Shown here one piece after another: positions 57,173 through 64,000 of a stretch of DNA of 64,000 nucleotides; position 1 is the first letter of the stretch; each line of letters begins with the position of its first letter. The stretch is from Perca fluviatilis. Its lineage: Eukaryota > Chordata > Actinopteri > Perciformes > Percidae. The stretch lies in assembly GCF_010015445.1 (NCBI RefSeq), contig NC_053133.1:24703582-24767581 (forward strand), given 5' to 3'. The notes below the pieces were generated by a model. The model was given only the letters and a program-made list of their open reading frames with translations. It did no database searches and had not been told where the DNA came from. A program made the translations under genes and the position numbers.

Positions 57173-59427
57173 GTGCCTCCTCCAGCTTTATGTGATACCC
57201 ACACAGCTCATACTGTAAATCCCCCCCGGGAGGCAATCACGCTGAAGCCTTTCACATTCTACCCATAATGCCGCCGTCATGAAGATGGAACGGCAGCGTG
57301 AGGACGAAGTCGACGAGATATGAGCTCGGAGACCGTCCGAACCACGCCGTCCATCTCTGCCTTAAAACTGCCAGATCTGAGGGGAAATCATGTGTTGCGC
57401 TTCGGCGCCGCAACTTTTCCTCATCCCATCTGGCCTCCCCCCCCCCCGCCACGCATTGTTATCTTCAAAGAACCTGTCGTCCCCGTTAGCCAGAAATCAC
57501 TTTAAAAGGGTTGTTTTTAAATTGCAGAAGCTTTTTTTCGGCTGTATCAAACACAAATGCACAAAAGCGGGCTTTTTCTTTTCTTTCCCTTCGAAGGCTG
57601 CACATTGTGTGGGCTTTCTGTGCACATCTCTCCATGGAGGAAGGAAAAAGTGATCTGAGAGGCAAAGCGAGCAGTTGTTTGGCGTGTCGCGAGACCCTGA
57701 AAATCACACACACACGCACACATCGACTACCACACGACAGAAAAATGCACTCTTTACCTCCCCTGCAGCCAGGAAAGCTATTACTGCTACACATGTCATT
57801 ACATGTTTCATTGGGAACAATGTCAGTAAAATTGGTTTCATTACCTAGACTCAAAGGCCTGCTGAACACTGCATAAACTCTTAATGGTCTGGCCCACGAT
57901 TCATTATTAATTCAATACGTTTGTGCATTTTTTGACCCTTGGGGAGTGACATTACGTATTATCGTCAATAACGGGGTTCACAGTCGCCTTCACGCAATAC
58001 TATGACTAATGTCCTTTTTGATTATTACTAGCTGACGTAATCAGAAACGGGACTAACAGTCGACAGCCATGTGTGCAGCTCTGTGAGGCTGCACTGAGGC
58101 ACACTGACAATGCTAGCACGCTGATGTTTTAGCTGGTGTAATCTTTACTATTTTCATGTTTTAATAATGCAAACTTGCATTTCCCGAAAGTCCAATCTAA
58201 GGTCAGCAGCGGAAAACGCTTTCCTTTGTGCTCCAATTGCTGTGCGGAACCGTCGGTGTTCGGGGTTATGCTCGTTCAGAAGTCGAAGTTGTCCGACCAG
58301 GTTGGAAAATCAAAAGTGTTTATGGTCACTTGGGCAAAAGTGGCGATAACTGCGCACACTTTCAGACAGTCTCTCCTGAAAGGCATCCATAATGATGTGA
58401 AGAATGTGAATTTCCTGGCTAAGAATGGGCCGTTGGGGGGGGGGACTATGCACGGCAGTAAGCATGATCGTTACCTTATTTGACATAAATCTATGCATGT
58501 GCCTGTTATTTCTGACAATTTGATGAACAAAAATGTATATTATGCTTGAGTATATAAAACCCCAATTAACCCCAATTAAATATTAATATTTAGATAAATC
58601 ACTGGGAGAGGCCGTTACAGCCTGACTAGAGATAAAACTGAGATAAGCGCTCATGTTCATCTTCAAGTTTATCTTCTGCTTGTTCAACGGTTGTTTGGTA
58701 AATTGCTCTCAAACACATTTGGAGAGGATCTGAATTGCTATTTTTATTCTCAATGCTTATCATTTTGGCACTATTGATTTTCCTTTGTGGCTGGCTAAAA
58801 CCTCTTTTGGGGTGGGTGCCAAACATTCCTCTCTGTAGGAAAAACCCTGGAAGAGGGTGTGAATGTGGAACCATTGGTTTTTTGGAGTGTTACAGATGTT
58901 TCGGACACAGCAGGGACGGGGTTTTAAAAGCTATCCGACCACCAAACAAGCAGGTTTATTAATAGCAGCCTATGAAGTGGTGTATGTATGACACTCCAAT
59001 TCGTATGCCATTATTGGTGTGTTATCAAGACGCATACTCGGTTTTTAGCGTGTTTATCAACGCTGTTTGGCCTCCATTGACTTACATTACCTTGCGATTG
59101 CGTGTGAATTGAGGCCGTAGCAAGTTGTATGAAAGGGGCGAAAATCTGCATAGGGAGATTGGTTGGGTGGAGGATTTCTTCTTTTCCTAAAACCAACCGT
59201 AGCCTCGCGATAACACGCTATGTGGCTACACTGTGACGTTGCAGACTGCCGTCCGCTGTATAAAGTGTAGACATACACGCGGATAGCTCAAAACGTGTAC
59301 AGATAACACGCCACTTGGCTTTAGGAAAGTGGCGTGTATGTTTACGCGAAATCACGAGGTCATGTTGAACAACAAGATATTGTCCGTGTCAGACGCATTC
59401 TCATGTACAGGAAATACTCCGTTTGGT
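56865..59427. other. No gene recognised; (TA)n at 57110-57167
   Basis: Open frames at 57252-57876 and 58167-58962 lack recognisable domains and overlap on both strands. Around 58990-59410, GACGCATTCTCATGTACAGG resembles family D ends. No other repeat recognised. Confidence 0.4.
57110..57167. repeat. (TA)n microsatellite
   Basis: About 28 TA units. Confidence 0.95.
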
Positions 59428-59637
59428 TTAGGTGAGGGGGCGGCGCCTGGGTAGAGCTTGATGAAGCAAAAAGTAGGCAATGCTACGGTCACGTAGCCGG
59501 TTCGTAATTTGGTCATAAACAACTGGGTCTCTTGCCGTTCCTTGAATCTGTCTGATTATTTCAACATCAATCCTTACCAACAGAAGTTCCCGGATCTCGT
59601 CGTCTCTCCAGTTAGACATTTTTGTTGGCGTCTTCAT
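59428..59637 (-). pseudogene. PIF/Harbinger Myb/SANT-like protein, N-terminal fragment
   Basis: A 69-codon frame from ATG 59637. It reads MSNWRDDEIRELLLVRIDVE, then IIRQIQGTARDPVVYDQI, then NRLRDRS. A Trp, an acidic patch, ELL, an I-x-x-Q-I/L-x-G-T segment and a V-Y-x-x-I-x-x-x-L-R helix are the hallmarks of the Myb/SANT-like trihelix domain that PIF/Harbinger elements use to recruit their nuclease to DNA. The C-terminal part diverges into Pro/Arg-rich sequence, so the third helix is missing. A host MSANTD gene is the alternative, but the isolated frame and the second broken copy at 10695 favour a transposon relic. Confidence 0.55.
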
Positions 59638-59800
59638 GTCAATAACCTTCTAATTCAGCCTCGGATAGTTTTGTTTTTTTAGGTTTCGTGCCAGTCGCAT
59701 GATAGCAATGTCATCAACACGCCAACCTGCTCGCGTTGAAATCTCCAGACAATGAGTTGCTCTATTCACACATGGGCTCAATCGGACATTTCGCAGACTT

Positions 59801-60263
59801 TAGTCTATATCGACAACGCTCCACCTCCGGCATTGTTCAGGTGCAGCCAGAAATTCCGCCAGATGTCCCTCTTTTCTTCCAGGTGTCTGTCACCTTCTGC
59901 TTTCTTTGTGTTGGCGTTCTAAACTCCGTTGGATTTCTGAGGACTATGGTTAACTGCTCCTCAGATCTCTGCAGGGTAAATCCAGACAGCTAGCTAGACT
60001 ATCTGTCCAATCTTAGTTTTCTGTTGCATAACTAAAACAACTTTTGAACGTCACGTTTCACCAAAACAAGTTCCTTCCCCAGGCTATTTTGCAGCGGCAC
60101 CGTGGCTCCGTCCGGTGCCCAGCGTCGCCCAAGACAATTGTGATTGGTTTAAAGAAACGCCAATAAACCAGAGCACGTTTTTCTCCCAATACCAGAATGC
60201 TGTGTGGACTAGCCAGACCCTCCTCCATAGCGCTGTGGAGGAGGGTCTGGCTATGCCAGACTA
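59801..60263 (-). mobile_element. MITE family A, complete copy
   Basis: Starts TAGTCTATATCGACAACG and ends CTATGCCAGACTA. The flanks GCAGACTT (59793-59800) and ACAGACTT (60265-60272) match 7 of 8. The hairpin CCAGACCCTCCTCCA / TGGAGGAGGGTCTGG is perfect. Confidence 0.85.
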
Positions 60264-61094
60264 CACAGACTTTCACATTACTGCTCTGTCAAATTTTAAG
60301 ACTTTTATGCCCAAACATCCAGCTGAAAGTGAGTTCTCTTTAAAAGAATAGATACTCAAGTCACTTTTTCCAAACATGCCAAGTAATGCAGATGTAATTT
60401 AATCATTTCCATTTAATCTCTTTATTCAGTTTACTGGCTGTCAAGGTACCAGCCTCAATAAGCGGAGCTGTGGATTGGTAGCTATAGGCCACTTCGTTAT
60501 CAAAAGGCCACAGCTTTGATTCCCGCCTTGAGACCACCGGGGACACACCTGAACATCACGATAAACACATTTAACATTCACTGGAAGTCTCTCTAGATAA
60601 AGATGGTCATTTGAAAAGGTCTTACGCAAATATGTGATCACAGGGACATGTTTAAAATTCTGTGCAAATCATAGATTGAAACCGGCAGATGTTTTCCGTT
60701 ATGACAGACAAAAAAAAAAAAAAAAAAAAAGGAAGATTGTGTCAAGATGTGTCCACCTGTGGAAATAACCCAAGCTGTCAAGCGGTTTTATTTCTAGCCC
60801 TCCAAACGTTTCAATATAGACTTATGTATGAAAAATATACATTTAAATTCAGTTGAAAGACCTCAGACTAAGTCTCCCTGCAATTTGACCATCAAGTTTG
60901 TTTTTTTAAATGTAAATAAATATAAAGCATAGTTCAATATCACTGGATGGATTTGAAAGTTAATGTAGAAATCGTTCCATCTAGTGGACAAATTTATTTA
61001 CTACATCTTGTACTATAATTTTACTCCCCAAACATTATCGGAAAAATACGATTTTTAAAGCAAAAACAAAAAACACTAGTATCATAAATTGGTG
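60264..61094. other. No recognised feature; A20 tract at 60711-60730
   Basis: Sequence beyond the 3' end of the Buc-like gene. No transposon ends recognised. Confidence 0.5.
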
Positions 61095-61137
61095 TTTATT
61101 TTAATGTTAATAAATAGTGAACATTGTGATTTATTAT
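61095..61137 (-). terminator. Polyadenylation signals of the Buc-like gene
   Basis: Two AATAAA hexamers on the minus strand, read as TTTATT at 61132-61137 and 61095-61100 on the plus strand. They lie 110-155 nt past the stop codon in AT-rich sequence. A short 3' UTR is typical of fish genes. Either could be used. Confidence 0.55.
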
Positions 61138-61248
61138 ACAATACATTTACACATTACATTTAGGTGGAAATAGGTTAAATTAAGTGTACATCAAAGTTTC
61201 TTAAAAAAGTGCAGTTTTCACTTTGTAGAATTGTGCTCTTGTGCAAAA

Positions 61249-61277
61249 TCAGCATCTTGTGTCATTTCTTCGAGTTC
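61249..61277 (-). CDS. Terminal coding exon with stop codon of the Buc-like gene
   Basis: The acceptor TTTTCTCTCCGCAG has a good polypyrimidine tract. Entering in phase 1 it gives only GTRRNDTRC and then TGA at 61251-61249. The 3' UTR continues leftwards to the polyadenylation signals near 61.1 kb. The short Arg-rich tail matches the basic end expected of the Buc-like call. The acceptor is the strongest evidence; the exon is too short to judge by coding statistics. Confidence 0.55.
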
Positions 61278-64000
61278 CTGCGGAGAGAAAACTAATTACA
61301 GAAAATATAAAGTATTTAATTTGTCTACATTTGAATATAGTGACAATTCTATTCTCCCATAGAACAGCTTTGTGAACATGCAGGTTATGTCAGTAATGGT
61401 GTAGATAGGCCTCTATAATAAATGTAAAGTTTAAAGATCCTTAAATTTACTTTTAAGGAAATAGTGGAGAAAGGCTTGAGACAAGATGGGAGCTGCTGAA
61501 TGCAGAAAAGTAAGAAAATGTAATGGGTGTACAAATACACAGGCACTAAATGACATGAGCACAAACCAGGCTCAGATCAAAGGTTTATGGTGACTTGTCT
61601 CTTGGAATTGAGAAAAGGCTCCATTCATGTTGCAGATTCAAGCTTTTTCTATGTTCTTTGTGCCATTTAGTGCCCATATTTGTGCACATTATGTTAAATT
61701 CTCACTAACCTGCACTTGAAGGTTCCCCTCTTTTTTTCCTCCTGTGTAGACCTTGATTTAACTGACTAATATTCACGCTGATATTTAGAGTACAGTAAAG
61801 TGACCAAAGCAAACCTTGTGATTGTGGTTGTGATTTCTTGTGATTAAAATGTGTTGATCTGGCTTCATTCTTGAAGCCGTCACCGTCCGGGTTAGGCATC
61901 ACTGCTTTCCGCGACTTCCCTCCTGTCGGGTGATAATTATACAGTTATTTACAGAGCAGCATGTCAATGTATCAATATGGTTTTAAATGTTGAGGTTTCT
62001 GGCCATTTTGCTTCCATAACATGTTTCCTTTTAGACTAGTTAAAGGGGGGATCCAAAATATACATTTAGGTGTTTAACTTCACCCATTTGTGTCTGTAGA
62101 TTTCTCCCAAATTCACCAAAAGATAGCATTAGATAATGCCTCATTTGCATTTTAAAAACGTAAATGTTAAAAAACTAATTGGCTTAATCCAAGTAATCAA
62201 CTAGGGAAGTTTCATGATGTTACTTTAATTGGTTTACAATCCATATCTTAAAAAAGGTTTTGTTCCGAGACTCTGAGCCAGAAATCTCCACTTCAGTAGC
62301 ACTTACAACACCAAAACATTCCACTTTCATTCTTATCTAATGTCATATTCTGAAGGTTTTTACAGAGGGGTTTGTTCAGATATCATTCAGAGCCTGATTT
62401 ATACAGCATTTTATAGCTAAAAACATGGAGAAAATGGATTTATTTTTTAAATGTCTGTTCTCTATGGAGTAATAAGAGATATCCAAAATCCCTTCTGTAA
62501 AGATTTGACTCCAATAAGTCAACAAAACAAAAGAAGAATTTTGAACCGGCTTTATCCAATGTTTCTGTTCTGGAAATTTATGCAAATTAGCACATATTTA
62601 GACAGATAATGCATCACTTGCATATTTAAAAACATTTCAGAAAACTTGTTCTACAAAACAAATATAATTAACATGAGTAATCAACTGGGAAAGTTCCATG
62701 GCGATATCTAAAAATGTGCCCCATTCCCCTGTAGTGTCAAACAAAAACAATTTGCCTACCAGTTTGCCACCTGTGTGTCAGGTAAATCTGATCCATTATC
62801 CTCCATTTGTCCTGGAGGGAAACCGGCATGGCGCAGTTCTCATCCATCTCTCGGATGGCGTTGCCGTGGGGACAGTGCCGCAGCCTCTCCCATCCAACAG
62901 ACTGAAGCTGCGGCTCATTACACACACAGTTCTTTTCCCTCAGCTTTGGGTACATCGCTGCAGGACATTTTTCAACGTTTTGCTTCGAGGCCAGTGGCCT
63001 CTTGAGACTGTTGAGCTTCCTGGGATTATCAACTGCCCTCCATTTTGAGCCAAGGTGACATGAGCCGTTCTCAGAAGATTCTCCCTCTGTGTCGTGTCCA
63101 TGATGAGGCCCACAGACATCAGGGCCGGAACCTTTCCTCATCAGTCGTTTCTTGGAGTGAGACTTACAGGCTTCACATGTTGGTAAGAGGGAGTCATTCC
63201 ACTGTTGGACAAGAGCAGCTTTTCTTTTTAAGGTGCGACCATCGGGTCCTGGACTGGCAGACGTGCAAACGCTGCTCTTCGCCACACATCTGGAGCAAAG
63301 TCTCTCCCTCTTGGACGCATAAGTAAATGCATTCTCATTGAAATTTCTGTTAAGGCAGCATTCGTGGTCAGAGAGGCTTCGCCGATCCACCTTCCCTTTG
63401 TGTTTGTACCTCTCTTTTGGCTTGCGAACGGTATGTTGTTCTTTGTACTCTAGTTCTAGTTTTCTTCTCCTTGTATGCACATCTAACCCACAGCTGCTGA
63501 GAGGTCTGTTCTGCTTTTTGGGAGTTGGGGGCATCTTATTACAATAGTGGACATTATCAAAGTCAGCCATCCAGCTGGTTGAGGGGAGGTAGGTGGGCAA
63601 TGATTCGAATGAAGTGTCCTGTTGATGCTGGACATCCGTTTCTCGTCTATGTTGGTTCCCATTTGCCTTTGGAGGGGAATTATCCAACACCGGCAAATTA
63701 GGTGCAAGAGCCACCTCTGCTTCGTGGGTCAACTCGGTCATTGGAGTTTTCTCTGCAACTGGAACATCTGTCACAGGGCAGACAACAGCTTCAGACACAA
63801 TCTCATCCCCAGGACCCTTCTCCCCAGTGGGGACCATGTCCTTCTGTTCATCCTGTGCCAGAGAAGGCATCTCAGTCATGGGAAGAAACTCTTCTGTAGG
63901 AACCTCCTCTCTCTCCATCAGCACATCTGCTGAGGGCACTCCAGCTACACCAGCCAGAGATTCATTATGATACTCTGTGCGGCCATTTAGGATCAGCGAT
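61249..64000 (-). CDS. Bucky ball/Velo1-like germ-plasm protein, C-terminal part (5' end outside window)
   Basis: Coding exons are 64000-62760, 61922-61815 and 61277-61249 on the minus strand. The frame is open to the window edge, so the N-terminus is missing; 458 residues are visible. The first third is acidic and rich in Glu, Pro and Thr. A patch with SLPTYLPSTSWMADFDNV follows, then a basic, Cys- and His-rich region with CxxC pairs (LCSRCVAKSSVC, CEACKS, CVCNE). The end is basic and stops at GTRRNDTRC. No enzyme motif, signal peptide or membrane segment is seen. An acidic, disordered middle, Cys-rich basic C-terminus and short Arg-rich tail resemble the Buc/Velo1 family, which nucleates the Balbiani body and germ plasm in oocytes. 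That match is from memory of the family, not a search; a fast-evolving unrelated disordered protein is the alternative. Both introns are phase 1, so the terminal exons join in frame. That this is a real spliced gene is much surer than the name. Confidence 0.5.
61815..61922 (-). CDS. Penultimate coding exon of the Buc-like gene
   Basis: A 108-nt exon with an acceptor ending CACCCGACAG and a donor AAG/GTTTGC. It enters in phase 1 from the large exon, whose donor is CTG/GTAGGC at 62760-62758, and leaves in phase 1. It encodes a basic, His/Gln-rich stretch that begins GKSRKAVMPNPDGDGFKNEA and ends KKSQPQSQ. No stop occurs in this frame. Exon length divisible by three with matching phases on both sides supports it as real; skipping it would also keep the frame. 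The intron to the large exon (61923-62759) has no recognisable repeat. Confidence 0.6.

Noticed and set aside
57252..57505. Possible CpG-rich exon
   Set aside because: Locally GC-rich, but no consensus donor or acceptor pair could be placed and three frames are equally open.
58626..58962. Overlapping frames with a hydrophobic start (LFLFSMLIILALLIFLCGW)
   Set aside because: Looks like a signal anchor but has no family match and overlaps an equally long frame on the other strand.

Overview
The window is nuclear DNA from a ray-finned fish, most likely a percomorph teleost. The evidence is the repeat content: several families of 0.3-0.9 kb hAT-type and TTAA-type miniature DNA transposons, Tc1 relics, a tRNA-derived SINE family, 3' tails of non-LTR retrotransposons, and long (TC), (CA), (TA) and (TCTA) microsatellites. 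There are no operons, Shine-Dalgarno sites or bacterial genes. The species assignment is inference; only the repeat structures are read directly.

Protein-coding content is low. One gene is convincing: a minus-strand gene at the right edge (61249-64000). Its last large exon runs off the window and is followed by two short terminal exons with good splice sites, a stop codon and two AATAAA signals. Composition and C-terminal layout resemble the germ-plasm organiser Bucky ball/Velo1, so I call it Buc-like with moderate confidence. A GC-rich block at 20011-20290 looks like a non-coding first exon or promoter on the minus strand (consensus donor AAG/GTGAGC); its gene would lie to the left, outside the window. 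An unrecognised open frame at 86-367 (minus) is the only other candidate. The remaining open frames lie in repeats or look random.

Layout. 1-5.9 kb: hAT-type MITEs, a Tc1 fragment and a SINE. 8.2-10.8 kb: a cluster of hAT MITEs, two inserted at the same target site. 12-14.5 kb: a MITE split by a SINE, then a MITE carrying a 46-bp minisatellite and a long (TC) tract. 15.4-17.6 kb: Tc1, hAT and LINE relics. 20-23.7 kb: putative first exon, degenerate minisatellite and three MITEs. 25.5-28.7 kb: a hAT inside a hAT (inner one with a BED-finger remnant), then a TTAA element inside an unnamed repeat called family D here. 32-39 kb: SINE, LINE, family D and MITE copies. 40.1-44.5 kb: a Tc1 relic holding a LINE tail, then a 2.65-kb hAT element stacked several levels deep. 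46-56.9 kb: further MITEs, including a 16-unit minisatellite. 59.4-60.3 kb: a PIF/Harbinger Myb-like fragment and a MITE. 60.3-64 kb: almost repeat-free, with the 3' part of the gene.

The main biological story is nested transposition. At least seven insertions keep readable target-site duplications, and one TTAA insertion can be checked against uninterrupted copies of its host repeat in the same window. No operon-like or defence-like gene system is visible.
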